Below are positions 44,269 through 54,819 of a stretch of 64,000 nt of DNA, in pieces. Origin of the DNA: Rhodococcus sp. KBS0724. Its GTDB lineage: Bacteria; Actinomycetota; Actinomycetes; Mycobacteriales; Mycobacteriaceae. The position numbers and the translations under genes were made by a program. The notes under the pieces were generated by a model, which was not told the DNA's origin, did no database searches, and worked only from the letters and a program-made list of their open reading frames with translations. The DNA lies in assembly GCF_005938745.2 (NCBI RefSeq), contig NZ_VCBX02000001.1:3196001-3260000 (forward strand), in the 5' to 3' direction. Position 1 is the stretch's first letter, and the number at the start of each line of letters is the position of its first letter.

Positions 44269-45235
44269 CGGAAAGTCACCTTCCCGGTCATGCCGGTGCA
44301 CCGCCGTCGTTCGAGTCCGGTGAACTTCGTGACCCACGGCTGACCGCCGCATTGCGGACACTCGAGTTGACGGTGCGCCGCCGGCTCGACGGGGTGTTGC
44401 ACGGTGATCATCTCGGACTCATCCCCGGTCCCGGTTCCGAGCCCGGCGAGGCTCGGGAGTATCAGCCGGGTGACGATGTGCGACAGATGGATTGGTCTGT
44501 CACCGCGCGTACGACGCACCCGCATGTGCGTCAGTCGGTGGCGGATCGGGAACTCGAGACATGGTTGGTGATCGACCTGTCCGCGAGCCTCGATTTCGGG
44601 ACTGCAGGTTGTGAGAAGCGCGATTTGGTTGTTGCCGCCGCTGCGGCGGTGACGCACCTGACCAGTTCGGGCGGCAACCGCGTCGGCGCCATCATTTCCA
44701 CAGGCGCGCAGATGACACGAATTCCGGCCAGGGGTGGCCGCGTCCATGCTCAGGCGATGCTTCGCAAGATCGCGACCACTCCGCACGCTCCGGACGGAGT
44801 GCGCGGAGATCTGGTGGGCGCAATCGAGGCGCTACGACGCCCACAGCGTCGTCGTGGGTTGGCCGTCGTGATCAGTGACTTCCTGGGCCCGACGGACTGG
44901 GAACGTCCGTTGCGTGCCATTGCCGGTCGACATGACGTGCTGGGGATCGAAGTGGTGGATCCTCGTGACCTCGAACTGCCCGATGTCGGTGACGTCGTAT
45001 TGCATGACCCGGAATCCGGTCGGACACGGGAATTCTCGACCACTCCGCAGTTGCGCGCGGATTTTGCCCGCGCTGCCGCGGAACATCGCGTCGAGGTTCA
45101 GCAGGCACTCCGCCGGTGTGGGGCGCCGCTCATGTCATTGCATACCGATCGTGACTGGATCGCCGACGTGGTTCGATTCATCTCGGCACGCCGTCACAGC
45201 TTTGGTGTCGGCGCCGGAACTGGGGGCGTTCGTTC

Positions 45236-45239
<4 letters not shown>
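44265..45239 (+). CDS. DUF58 domain protein of the MoxR operon
   Basis: The 324-residue protein begins with GTG overlapping the moxR stop (GTGA). It contains the DUF58 signature [21 protein letters not shown] at about residues 64-84, preceded by [15 protein letters not shown], and a degenerate VWA-like fold behind it ([23 protein letters not shown]). It is cytoplasmic, with no membrane segment. It is presumed to be a client or adaptor of the MoxR chaperone together with the downstream VWA protein. It is the homologue of Rv1480. Confidence 0.92.
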
Positions 45240-47033
<1,794 letters not shown>

Positions 47034-47091
47034 TTTCCCGCTTGAAACACATTCCTTTCACTTCGTACGTCTCACTTCAGGAGGACACCTC

Positions 47092-47889
47092 ATGGGCGGT
47101 TTGCTCGAGGGTAAGACCATTCTCGTTACCGGCATCATCACCGATTCGTCCATCGCATTCCATGTTGCGAAGGTTGCGCAGGAGCAGGGCGCGAAGGTGC
47201 TGATCACGGGTTTTGATCGTCTGCGCCTGATCGACCGAATTGCTCAGCGTCTACCGCAGCCGGTGCCGCCGGCCATCTCACTCGACGTCCAGAACGCGGA
47301 AGATCTTGCCACTTTGGCCGATCGTGTCCGCGAGTTGGCTCCCGAGGGCATCGACGGTGTTGTGCACTCCATCGGCTTTGCGCCGCGCTCCTGCCTGGGC
47401 AGCCCGTTCATGGACGCGCCGTGGAGCGACGTTGCCGTTGCACTCGAGGTGTCCGCCTACTCGTACAGTGCCCTCGCCAAGGCACTGCTGCCGGTACTGA
47501 ACGACAAGGCGTCCATCGTCGGCATGGACTTCGATCCGTCACGCGCAATGCCGTTCTACAACTGGATGGGTGTCTCCAAGGCCACCCTCGAAGCCGTGAA
47601 CCGGTACGTCGCCAAAGAGGTCGGCGTCCGTGGCATCCGCTCCAATCTTGTTGCGTCTGGCCCGATCAAGACGCTTGCGGCCAAGGCTATCGCCGGCGAC
47701 AGCACCGGCCCGGGTGCCGAGTTGGACAAGCTCAACACCGGCTGGGACAGCGCAGCGCCCATCGGCTGGGACGTCGAAGATCGTGAAACCGTTGCGAAGA
47801 CGGTCTGCACCGTTCTCTCGGATTGGCTGCCCGGCACAACGGCGTCGATCATCTACGTCGACGGCGGATTCCACGCAATGGTGGGTTAG
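47092..47889 (+). CDS. inhA: InhA, NADH-dependent enoyl-ACP reductase
   Basis: ATG 47092 follows GGAGG and gives 265 residues, close to M. tuberculosis InhA (269). It has the N-terminal [20 protein letters not shown] (with the Gly-Ile-Ile-Thr-Asp-Ser-Ser loop carrying the Ser94-region contacts later at HSIGFAP), the catalytic Tyr-x6-Lys in YNWMGVSK, and [12 protein letters not shown]. It catalyses the last step of FAS-II elongation for mycolic acids and is the isoniazid target in mycobacteria. It forms an operon with fabG1 and is followed by a terminator-like hairpin. Confidence 0.97.
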   Translation: MGGLLEGKTILVTGIITDSSIAFHVAKVAQEQGAKVLITGFDRLRLIDRIAQRLPQPVPPAISLDVQNAEDLATLADRVRELAPEGIDGVVHSIGFAPRSCLGSPFMDAPWSDVAVALEVSAYSYSALAKALLPVLNDKASIVGMDFDPSRAMPFYNWMGVSKATLEAVNRYVAKEVGVRGIRSNLVASGPIKTLAAKAIAGDSTGPGAELDKLNTGWDSAAPIGWDVEDRETVAKTVCTVLSDWLPGTTASIIYVDGGFHAMVG

Positions 47890-47899
47890 CACGGTGTTT

Positions 47900-47951
47900 C
47901 GGGTTCGCCTTCGTCTTCGCGGCGAGCTACGTGCAGGTGAAGGCGAACCCG
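47900..47951 (+). terminator. Terminator after inhA
   Basis: CGGGTTCGCCTTC (47900-47912) pairs perfectly with GAAGGCGAACCCG (47939-47951), with a partly structured 26-nt loop. It begins 10 bp after the inhA stop and ends just before the GGAGGG ribosome binding site of the next gene, so it may also limit readthrough into that gene. Confidence 0.8.
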
Positions 47952-47961
47952 GAGGGCATCA

Positions 47962-48729
47962 ATGATGAAACCCGTCGACGACGTGTCGGTAGGAAACTGG
48001 ATCAGGCCCAGGTTGTCCGCGGTGTGGGGGTCACTGACAGCTGTTGTACCTTCGGGTTTCGATGCGTACGTGCGTGTTCTCCATCCCGTCGATGTCGACG
48101 GCGATCATGTGGTCCGTTGGCGTGATGTTGCGGCCGTAACCGGGCGACGGGTTCATCCGCTGGTGCAGTGGTGGCGTTTGATCGACTCACCTCATTCGAT
48201 CAATCCGCGCAGCGAATTGTGGGACGGCGGCGAGCCCGATATCGGTTCGCTCGATCCGCCGGACAATCAGCGCCTCGTCGATCTTCTTGCGGGCCACACG
48301 AATTCGCCGAACGATGCCTACTTCGCGGTGTGGGAGGGCAACGGTTTCTTTCATCCCGGAGCTACGGCGATCTATGCCGCCGGGCGGTCACAGTCCCGCC
48401 CCGCACCCGTTGTGTCGCTGGCCCGGGAACTGATCGCCGGGCCCCGGTTGCGGCACCCTGGACGAGACTACGTTCTGCTGTCGGGTCCGCTCCGTGACGC
48501 GTCCACAATTCCCGACCTGCTCGGTGCGAAGCCGTGGACGCCGTCCGCCAATCTCGTCTGGCCGCAGGACCAATCGTGGTGCATTGCCACTGAGGTCGAT
48601 TTCGATTCGACTCTGGTGGGGTGCAGCCGCGCCGCGGCACACGAGATCCTGGAATGCCCTGACCTCGAATCGTTCCCGGCCAGCCCGAACGATTCGTTGC
48701 AATACGACGCTGATGTCGTGAATACCTGA
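47962..48729 (+). CDS. Uncharacterised conserved-looking protein, 255 residues
   Basis: ATG 47962 is preceded by CCGGAGGGC. The protein is soluble and has several tryptophans and paired aromatic motifs (VHPLVQWWRLIDSP, DAYFAVWEGNGFFHPG, WPQDQSWCIATEVDFDSTLVG). The last of these matches a pattern I have seen in unannotated actinobacterial proteins, but I cannot name the family. It has no signal peptide, membrane helix or known catalytic motif. It sits between the inhA terminator and the LVIVD gene in an accessory gap of the syntenic block, where M. tuberculosis has ferrochelatase directly after inhA. Confidence 0.78.
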   Translation: MMKPVDDVSVGNWIRPRLSAVWGSLTAVVPSGFDAYVRVLHPVDVDGDHVVRWRDVAAVTGRRVHPLVQWWRLIDSPHSINPRSELWDGGEPDIGSLDPPDNQRLVDLLAGHTNSPNDAYFAVWEGNGFFHPGATAIYAAGRSQSRPAPVVSLARELIAGPRLRHPGRDYVLLSGPLRDASTIPDLLGAKPWTPSANLVWPQDQSWCIATEVDFDSTLVGCSRAAAHEILECPDLESFPASPNDSLQYDADVVNT

Positions 48730-48888
48730 GACCTCCGGCAGGTCGGGGAGAGCCTCGTTCACGCTTGACGAGAGTGACGTGCATCACGCACACTTTTCCA
48801 CGGAACCGGACATTCGGTCAGGACGTCGGTAGGTGGGATGGATACGGTCTGGTATCGCCGACGCCGGATACGCAGGGGGTTGGGCACG

Positions 48889-50457
48889 ATGGAACCACTG
48901 AGCGCTCGTCGAACGGTCAGGTCGGCGATAGTTGCCGCCTCGGTTGTGTTGTTACTGCCGGTGGTCGGCGCCGCCGCAGCGCCGGAGTCCATCCCCGGTA
49001 CGGTCTACGAGTCCCACGATGTCGGCAGCGAAGCGGTAGCGCGGGCTGCGTGTAATGCGGATTCTCGACCGGAAACCGGGCTGCAAGGCGATGTTCCAGC
49101 CGAAGATCGAAACAGTGGACGCAGCCGAACGGGCTACAGCTGCAACATCTCTCGGTTAGGCGGCTACGAGGGCCGAGGCGGCGGAATCACCTCCACGAGT
49201 TTCGAGCACTGCGCGTACGTCGGCAGCTTCTTCCCGGGAAATCTTCTGGGACCGGCGCAAGGTGTGCAGGTTGTCGATGCCTCCGATCCGGCACATCCGA
49301 AACTCACTGCAACGCTGACCGAACCGGCCATGCTCGCAGGAACATGGGAGAGCCTCAAGGTCAACACGCAGCGAAAACTCTTGGTGGGAACGGGAGTTCC
49401 GCTGCTGACCGGTGTGGGCCTGATGTCGGTGTACGACATCTCCGATTGTGCGCATCCGAAACTGCTCAATCCGGGGCCGGGCACGGATCTGGGGATGCTG
49501 CTGCCCATCACATCTCATGAGGGTGGGTTCTCCCCGGACGGCAATACCTACTGGTCCTCCGGTACTGCGCCCGGCATTGTCAGCGCCGTCGACCTGACGG
49601 ATCCCACGACTCCGAAGGTTGTGTGGCAAGACCTGGTCGGGCTGTCGACCCATGGGATCGGAGTCAGCGACGACGGAAATCAGCTGTACCTGTCGAACAA
49701 TCTGGGCGGCATTCACGTACTCGACGTCAGTGCGGTGCAGCGACGAGACCCCAATCCCCACGTGCGTCAACTCTCGCAGCTGTCGTGGACCGACGGGTGG
49801 GCGACGCAGCACAGTATTCCGGTGAACTACGACGGTGCACCGTATCTGTTCACCGTCGACGAGGGCGGTTCGGGCGGAGTCAAACTCATCGATGTCTCCG
49901 ACCCTGTCCGGCCGGCGATCGCCAATTCGATCAAGCTCGAGATCAACCTTCCCGAAAATCAAGATTCTTCCCTGGCCTCGGCGTCCGTCGGTTCGGCATT
50001 TGCCTACGAATCGCACTACTGCGCAGCGGATCGCCCGAACAATCCCACAGCGCTCGCGTGTGGGTGGATTTCGTCCGGGATCAGGGTCTTCGATGTTCGA
50101 GACCCGTTCGACGTCCGGGAAATCGCCTACTACAACCCGCCGGCGAAGACCGGAGACAATCTTGCTTTGACAAACTCACCGCACGCGTTGGCATCGATTC
50201 TGGGTGTTCCCATCCTCAGTGCACCGGCGATCGGTCAGTCGATCCTCAGCGGGCAATTCGACCCGAACCAAGCACTCGGCCCGCGAACCGGGATGATCGG
50301 GCTCGGCGACATATCCACGGACTGGTGCTTCTCGGCACCGGAGTGGCGTGGCAACAATCTCTGGGTTACGTGTGCCGACAACGGATTCATGGCGTTGCAG
50401 CTCGATGCCGACGTCTACTCGCCGCCTGCTGATCAGCACTCGACCGTCGGGTCGTAA
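48889..50457 (+). CDS. Secreted LVIVD-repeat beta-propeller protein
   Basis: ATG 48889 gives 522 residues with a signal peptide (RRTVRSAIVAASVVLLLPVVGAAAA, described in two parts: an Arg-rich n-region, then a hydrophobic core). ATG 48838 would add 17 residues. At least six LVIVD-like repeats can be read, each a strand followed by D-x-S-D-P: VQVVDASDPAHPKL, MSVYDISDCAHPKLL, VSAVDLTDPTTPKV, IHVLDVSA, VKLIDVSDPVRPAI and IRVFDVRDPFDVREI. These form a seven-bladed propeller in related proteins. Several cysteines suggest disulphides. The DUF305 gene starts 3 bp downstream, so the two extracytoplasmic proteins are probably co-expressed. The ligand is unknown. Confidence 0.88.
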   Translation: MEPLSARRTVRSAIVAASVVLLLPVVGAAAAPESIPGTVYESHDVGSEAVARAACNADSRPETGLQGDVPAEDRNSGRSRTGYSCNISRLGGYEGRGGGITSTSFEHCAYVGSFFPGNLLGPAQGVQVVDASDPAHPKLTATLTEPAMLAGTWESLKVNTQRKLLVGTGVPLLTGVGLMSVYDISDCAHPKLLNPGPGTDLGMLLPITSHEGGFSPDGNTYWSSGTAPGIVSAVDLTDPTTPKVVWQDLVGLSTHGIGVSDDGNQLYLSNNLGGIHVLDVSAVQRRDPNPHVRQLSQLSWTDGWATQHSIPVNYDGAPYLFTVDEGGSGGVKLIDVSDPVRPAIANSIKLEINLPENQDSSLASASVGSAFAYESHYCAADRPNNPTALACGWISSGIRVFDVRDPFDVREIAYYNPPAKTGDNLALTNSPHALASILGVPILSAPAIGQSILSGQFDPNQALGPRTGMIGLGDISTDWCFSAPEWRGNNLWVTCADNGFMALQLDADVYSPPADQHSTVGS

Positions 50458-50459
50458 CG

Positions 50460-51119
50460 GTGACGCGAGTGGTGCGTATCGCGGCGTTCGGTTCCCTTGC
50501 CGTGATGCTGGTTGTGTTCGGTGCGGCGCTGCGTCCGCTGATGATCACGGAGCAGTCAACGCCCGCAGAGATTTTGAGCAACAACGAAATCGGGTTTGTT
50601 CACGACATGGTTGCGCACCATCAGCAAGCGTTGTTCATCGCCCAACGACTGAATGTCAATGTCGATCCGGCAGTCGGTAGGCTCGCGCAACAGATCGAGG
50701 ACACTCAACGGACCGAGATCGGGATGATGCTCGGCTGGCTGAGACTCGCTAATGTGACCCCGGGCAGTCGCACCCCCATGGAATGGATGCAGACGGCGTC
50801 GGACGCTACCGACCTTGCTGCGCACCACGGCGCCATGACGTCAGCCGCAACACTCAGCGAGTTACCGATGCCGGGGATGGCGACCATGGCCGAACTCGAC
50901 GCGCTCACTGCCGCTACGGGGTTCGACGCCGAAGTACTGTTCCTGCAACTGATGGAGCGCCATCACCGCGGCGGAATCATCATGGCCCAGGCGGCCAACG
51001 AACTTCTCGCCGATGGCCCGGTCAAACAAACGGCCCGCGACATGATCACCACCCAGGGGCAGGAATGCGGCTTGATGAGTCTCATGCTCGCGCAGCGTGG
51101 CGCCCAACCGCTCCAGTAA
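50460..51119 (+). CDS. DUF305 (ferritin-like four-helix) secreted or membrane-anchored protein
   Basis: GTG 50460 lies 3 bp after the LVIVD gene. The 219-residue protein has an N-terminal signal anchor (IAAFGSLAVMLVVFGAAL) and two DUF305 halves. Each half carries the His-rich pair typical of the family: GFVHDMVAHHQQALFIAQ near residue 45 and LMERHHRGGIIMAQ near residue 165. Met-rich stretches (LPMPGMATMAEL) also occur. DUF305 proteins are often linked to copper or other metal handling outside the membrane. Metal binding here is inferred from the His/Met pattern. Confidence 0.88.
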   Translation: MTRVVRIAAFGSLAVMLVVFGAALRPLMITEQSTPAEILSNNEIGFVHDMVAHHQQALFIAQRLNVNVDPAVGRLAQQIEDTQRTEIGMMLGWLRLANVTPGSRTPMEWMQTASDATDLAAHHGAMTSAATLSELPMPGMATMAELDALTAATGFDAEVLFLQLMERHHRGGIIMAQAANELLADGPVKQTARDMITTQGQECGLMSLMLAQRGAQPLQ

Positions 51120-51134
51120 TCGACCCTTGAATCC

Positions 51135-51157
51135 AACAATGAACAGTGTTCATTGTT
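51135..51157. promoter_or_regulatory. Perfect 10-bp palindrome, TetR-type operator candidate
   Basis: AACAATGAAC (51135-51144) and GTTCATTGTT (51148-51157) are perfect reverse complements separated by AGT. The site lies about 90 bp upstream of the LLM flavoprotein start and just after the DUF305 stop. Its size and symmetry are those of TetR-family operators. No TetR gene is adjacent, so the regulator would act in trans. Confidence 0.75.
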
Positions 51158-51243
51158 CTGGTACGTTCAGCCCTAGGAGCAGGCGTCACCACTGCGTGCC
51201 GGCGCAGATTCAGTGCCGGTGCAGATTCGAGGGAGATTCATCG

Positions 51244-52119
51244 ATGCGAATCGGCATCAGTACACCGGTCGTGAGCGTCATCCCCGGTCGGACGGCAGAT
51301 TGGGAAATGGACGCGGGGATTGAGGAAATCGCAGAGATTGCGCAGCATGCCGATCGGCTCGGCTTCCATTTCGTGACGTGCAGCGAACACATCGGTATGC
51401 CGCCTGGAGTGTGGTCGCCACAACTGCCGAACGGACGCGGAACGCGCTATTGGGATCCTCTCGCAACCCTGTCGTATCTGGCGGGAAAGACCGAGCGCCT
51501 ACGCCTGGTGACGAATATTCTTGTCCTCGGCTATCACCATCCCCTCGAGATCGCCAAGCGATACGGGACTCTGGACCGAATGAGCGGCGGGCGCGTTGTT
51601 CTGGGCCTGGGTGTCGGGACCGTCGAGGCGGAGTTCAAGGTACTCGGTGTGCCGTTCGAAGGACGTGGCCCGCGCGCCGACGACGCGATGCGCGCACTAC
51701 GCGCGTCGCTGTCACAGCGGGAACCGGAGTATCACGGCGAGTTCTACGATTTCGACGGATTGGTCATCGATCCCCATGCGATCCAGCCGCGTGTGCCGCT
51801 CTGGGTCGGCGGGCACAGCAAACGCGCATTGCGACGGGCCGTGACTCTCGGCGACGGGTGGATGCCCGGCGCACCGGACATGGATTCCCTCCGCACAATG
51901 TTGGCCGGATTTCCGGAACGTCCGCAGGGCTTCGAGGTGATTTGCGGAGCAGACTCGCTGGACCCGGTTGCTCACCCTGATCAGGTGGAGGAAACGCTTG
52001 CCGAGATGGAAGAAGCGGGTGTCACGATGGTCCCGTTCCGACCAGTTCATCGTTCCTTCGCGCACTATCTGGAACAACTCGATGCGCTGGCTGCGTTGGA
52101 GAACTTCACGCCGCTGTGA
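51244..52119 (+). CDS. LLM-class (luciferase-like) F420-dependent oxidoreductase
   Basis: ATG 51244 follows GAGGGAG and gives 291 residues. The open frame further upstream crosses the operator and is rejected. The TIM-barrel family signature is clear: GFHFVTCSEHIGMP, LATLSYLAGKTERLRLVTNILVL, HPLEIAKRYGTLDRMSGGRVVLGLGVG, and VPLWVGGHSKRALRRAVTLGDGW. Actinobacterial members mostly use cofactor F420 and act on xenobiotics, lipids or redox metabolites. The substrate cannot be told from sequence. The upstream palindrome suggests inducible expression by a TetR regulator located elsewhere. Confidence 0.9.
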   Translation: MRIGISTPVVSVIPGRTADWEMDAGIEEIAEIAQHADRLGFHFVTCSEHIGMPPGVWSPQLPNGRGTRYWDPLATLSYLAGKTERLRLVTNILVLGYHHPLEIAKRYGTLDRMSGGRVVLGLGVGTVEAEFKVLGVPFEGRGPRADDAMRALRASLSQREPEYHGEFYDFDGLVIDPHAIQPRVPLWVGGHSKRALRRAVTLGDGWMPGAPDMDSLRTMLAGFPERPQGFEVICGADSLDPVAHPDQVEETLAEMEEAGVTMVPFRPVHRSFAHYLEQLDALAALENFTPL

Positions 52120-52126
52120 GCGCGCG

Positions 52127-52160
52127 GTGTTCTCGATCGAGCAGTGTTCTCGATCAAGCG
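52127..52160. repeat. 17-bp tandem duplication
   Basis: GTGTTCTCGATCGAGCA at 52127-52143 is followed directly by GTGTTCTCGATCAAGCG at 52144-52160, differing at two positions. It lies just after the LLM gene and is probably a small replication-slippage product. Confidence 0.8.
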
Positions 52161-52251
52161 ATGGGTGTGCGGCCTAACATTCACGTGCCCGTTACCTCTG
52201 CGTTCGACGAGGGGTCGGTCAGATGACTTTTCTCGATCGCAGGCTGAGGAA

Positions 52252-52473
52252 ATGACATCGCCCGGTTCCGTAGATCTCTACAGATTCCTCCAAGACAGTG
52301 GACTTGCCTGGTCACCCGAGCATGCCGCGGCTCTGATCATGGAACGGTTGGTGACGGTGAACGATCTACCGGTGTATGGCCCGCGCCGGGTAGTTCATAC
52401 CGATGACGTTGTCGGCCTTGTCGAAGGACGCCGAACGGCTGTGGTGGGTGACGAACTTCCGGTGCGGAACTAG
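52252..52473 (+). CDS. Small S4-domain-like protein, 73 residues
   Basis: ATG 52252 follows GCTGAGGA, and the frame upstream (to 52144) covers the tandem duplication and looks non-coding. The sequence follows the S4 RNA-binding pattern: DLYRFLQDSGLAWSPEHAAA, then LIMERLVTVNDLP, then VVHTDDVVGLVEGR. S4-only proteins often bind rRNA or tRNA. The second half keeps the Val-x-Val-Asn and final D-x-V motif but lacks most of the basic residues expected of strong RNA binders. It precedes ferrochelatase by about 110 bp. Confidence 0.65.
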   Translation: MTSPGSVDLYRFLQDSGLAWSPEHAAALIMERLVTVNDLPVYGPRRVVHTDDVVGLVEGRRTAVVGDELPVRN

Positions 52474-52583
52474 TACGGCGCGATGTTTCCCGGCTCAACC
52501 AAGTGAAGGGCTGTTGTTAGTTCTACTACAGCAGTGCGTACCCGGGTTTTGTTTGCCGAACGGCATCGCGCAAGATTGAAGGC

Positions 52584-53651
52584 ATGACTGCTGGTGTTGA
52601 CGACAAGTTCGATGCACTTCTCGTATTGTCGTTCGGCGGTCCTGAAAAGCCGGAGGACGTCAGACCCTTCCTCGAAAACGTCACGCGGGGAAGGGGAGTA
52701 CCACCGGAACGCCTCGACGCGGTCGTGGAGCACTACATGCATTTCGGTGGGGTTTCACCGATCAATGCCCTCAATCGAGACCTGATCGAGCGAGTCCGGG
52801 GCGAACTGGCAACGGCTGAACTGGACCTTCCGATCTACTTCGGAAACCGCAACTGGCACCCGATGGTCGAGGACACCGTCGCGAAGATGCGCGACGACGG
52901 TATCCGCAACGCGGCTGTATTCGCCACATCCGCGTGGGGTGGGTACTCGGGGTGCCGTCAGTATCACGAGGACATTGTGCGAGCCCGTACGGCAGTGGGA
53001 GACGACGCACCGACCTTGACCAAACTTCGCCAGTACTACGACCATCCATTGGTCATCGGGTCGTTTGCCGACGGCGTCGAGGCGGCGCGCGCGACTCTGC
53101 CGCAGGCAACTCGCGACGATGCTCGACTGGTCTTCACCGCGCATTCGGTACCGATTGCCGCCGACAGAAATGCCGGACCGCCCGAGATGGGCGGAAACCT
53201 CTACAGCCGTCAGGTCGCTGAAGCCGCGCGTCTGGTTGCCGAGGCGGTGGGCGTCGACGATTTTGATCTTGTGTGGCAGTCACGGTCCGGCCCGCCGCAG
53301 GTGCCGTGGCTCGATCCTGATATCTGTGATCATCTGGATGTGCTGTCCACCAAGGACGTTCGTGCAGTGATCGTATGTCCCGTCGGGTTTGTCTCCGACC
53401 ACCTCGAAGTGGTGTGGGATCTCGATACCGAAGCCAAGGACAAGGCCGCAGAACTCGGAATGGATTTTGTACGGGCGGCGACGCCGGGCCGGGACCCACG
53501 TTTCGCCCGGTTGGTGCCGACGCTCATTTCCGAACGTCTGGCCGGCGAGCCGCCGCTCCGCCTCGGGGTCGAGCCGTTACTCGGCTCGACCACCAACGGC
53601 GTTTCCTGCGCGGTCAACTGTTGTGCTGCAGTGCAGCGGCCCCAGCGCTAG
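52584..53651 (+). CDS. hemH: Ferrochelatase (coproporphyrin III type), [2Fe-2S]
   Basis: The 355-residue protein has the ferrochelatase core [19 protein letters not shown], the catalytic His in FTAHSVP, and the acidic metal-binding [15 protein letters not shown] cysteine at SGCRQYH plus the C-terminal cluster [10 protein letters not shown] supply the four ligands of the [2Fe-2S] cluster known in mycobacterial ferrochelatase. Actinobacteria use the coproporphyrin-dependent haem pathway, so the substrate is probably coproporphyrin III. The cluster again depends on the SUF operon in this window. It is the homologue of Rv1485, separated from inhA here by a 4.6-kb accessory insert. Confidence 0.95.
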   Translation: MTAGVDDKFDALLVLSFGGPEKPEDVRPFLENVTRGRGVPPERLDAVVEHYMHFGGVSPINALNRDLIERVRGELATAELDLPIYFGNRNWHPMVEDTVAKMRDDGIRNAAVFATSAWGGYSGCRQYHEDIVRARTAVGDDAPTLTKLRQYYDHPLVIGSFADGVEAARATLPQATRDDARLVFTAHSVPIAADRNAGPPEMGGNLYSRQVAEAARLVAEAVGVDDFDLVWQSRSGPPQVPWLDPDICDHLDVLSTKDVRAVIVCPVGFVSDHLEVVWDLDTEAKDKAAELGMDFVRAATPGRDPRFARLVPTLISERLAGEPPLRLGVEPLLGSTTNGVSCAVNCCAAVQRPQR

Positions 53652-53670
53652 GTCCACTAGCAGCGCTGGG
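53641..53670. terminator. Hairpin overlapping the hemH stop
   Basis: CCCAGCGCT (53641-53649) pairs with AGCGCTGGG (53662-53670). The left arm holds the last hemH codons and the loop begins inside the stop codon. It separates hemH from a convergent gene ending at 53683. Confidence 0.7.
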
Positions 53671-53682
53671 CCATCTGCAGCG

Positions 53683-54291
53683 TTAGGCGTTGGGCTGCTT
53701 CAGCTTTCCGCACGGGCCGGGCACCGTCGACGTGCTTCGTGAGGTCAGCAGGGTGCTGACGATCGCCTGGTCTTCGGCGCTCAGCGACGGATCGATGTAA
53801 TTGAGCGCCGGCGCACCTAGTTCACGGACGCGCCCCGCGAGGGTTGCGACAAACGACACCTTCTCTTCGTCGCCCCGGTTCACCTCGTGGATCTGGAGGA
53901 CGGACACCGGAAACTTGCGCAGGGTGACGGGGAGAAAGCGAGCGGCCAGGACATGGTCGACGTTGAATCCGGCCCAGACTCCCTGATTTGCTTCCACACA
54001 TTCGGCGTCGGAGTGCGCTGCACTCTCCCCGATGTACTTGCGCGGCGGGATCAACTTCTTGGGGGCAAGCTCGGAGGCGCCCTGCTGCAGGACCGGATAG
54101 TCACCGTCCGTGTACACCCACGGCTGGTTTGCCATCGTGATCAGGCGGCCCGCGTCCAAATCGGGTAGGTACCGGGACTTGAGGAGGAAGGCAACGCTGT
54201 CGACCGAGATGCCCAACAGTTCGGCGGCCTTCTGACGGCTCATAGCGAAGGTCGGCGTGTTCTTCGGGGCGATCTGGATCAGGTTGACCAT
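53683..54291 (-). CDS. Uncharacterised protein with N-terminal helix-turn-helix
   Basis: ATG 54291 follows AGGAG at good spacing and gives 202 residues. Residues 17-45 (SRQKAAELLGISVDSVAFLL, then KSRYLPDL) resemble the MerR/excisionase-type HTH that reads single sites. The rest (IHEVNRGDEEKVSFVATLAG, then ALNYIDPSLSAEDQAIVSTL) has no family I recognise. No signal or membrane segment is present. It has no positional equivalent in the M. tuberculosis block, and its neighbours also include HTH and metallopeptidase genes, which gives a mobile-element or stress-response flavour (inference). Confidence 0.72.
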   Translation of the reverse strand: MVNLIQIAPKNTPTFAMSRQKAAELLGISVDSVAFLLKSRYLPDLDAGRLITMANQPWVYTDGDYPVLQQGASELAPKKLIPPRKYIGESAAHSDAECVEANQGVWAGFNVDHVLAARFLPVTLRKFPVSVLQIHEVNRGDEEKVSFVATLAGRVRELGAPALNYIDPSLSAEDQAIVSTLLTSRSTSTVPGPCGKLKQPNA

Positions 54292-54400
54292 GGGAACTCC
54301 TGTAGATGTTCAGTTGTTGCGGGCGTGTCGGTACAGCTGACATGACTATTCGGTGATTATCAACCTCTAGCTTGTTTTCACGGCCTAGGTGAGTGTGATG

Positions 54401-54742
54401 TCACCATCCGAGCTCTCTCAAACGAGGATCGCCGATACCGAAGTGGTGGCCGATCTCGTGAATGACGGTGCGTCGTACCTGATCGACAACCTCGTCCTCG
54501 GTGGTACAGATAGAGCAGATCGATCGCCGATAGATGGTGATGCGGTCGGGCAGTACTCCGGCATACGTGGTTGTTCGCTTCGTGAGCGGAATTCCCTGGT
54601 ACAAACCGAGGAGTCCGGGTGGGCCTCCTTCGAGTTGAACCGTGACCGCAACATTGGCCATTTCGCGACCGAGTTTGGGTGGCAGGGTGTCCAAGGCACG
54701 TTTGACCATTTCCTCGAACTGAGCGTCGTCGACGTCGATCAT
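54401..54742 (-). CDS. Zincin-like metallopeptidase, DUF1025 family
   Basis: ATG 54742 gives 113 residues starting MIDVDDAQFEEMVKRALDTL, the standard DUF1025 N-terminus. ATG 54784 would add 14. The active-site motif is intact: VIHEIGHHFGIGD (HExxH followed by H-x-F-G-x-x-D) near the C-terminus, preceded by LPDRITIYRRSI. The family is compact and cytoplasmic. Its substrates are unknown, and several members pair with HTH regulators. The promoter region is shared with the divergent HTH gene at 54820. Confidence 0.88.
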   Translation of the reverse strand: MIDVDDAQFEEMVKRALDTLPPKLGREMANVAVTVQLEGGPPGLLGLYQGIPLTKRTTTYAGVLPDRITIYRRSICSICTTEDEVVDQVRRTVIHEIGHHFGIGDPRLRELGW

Positions 54743-54819
54743 CTGCCTATTGTGCGGGTATCGCGTCGCTCCGGGTGTGTCCATCTGGAAACAGTGCAGC
54801 GTACAGCTAAGTTGGTGGG

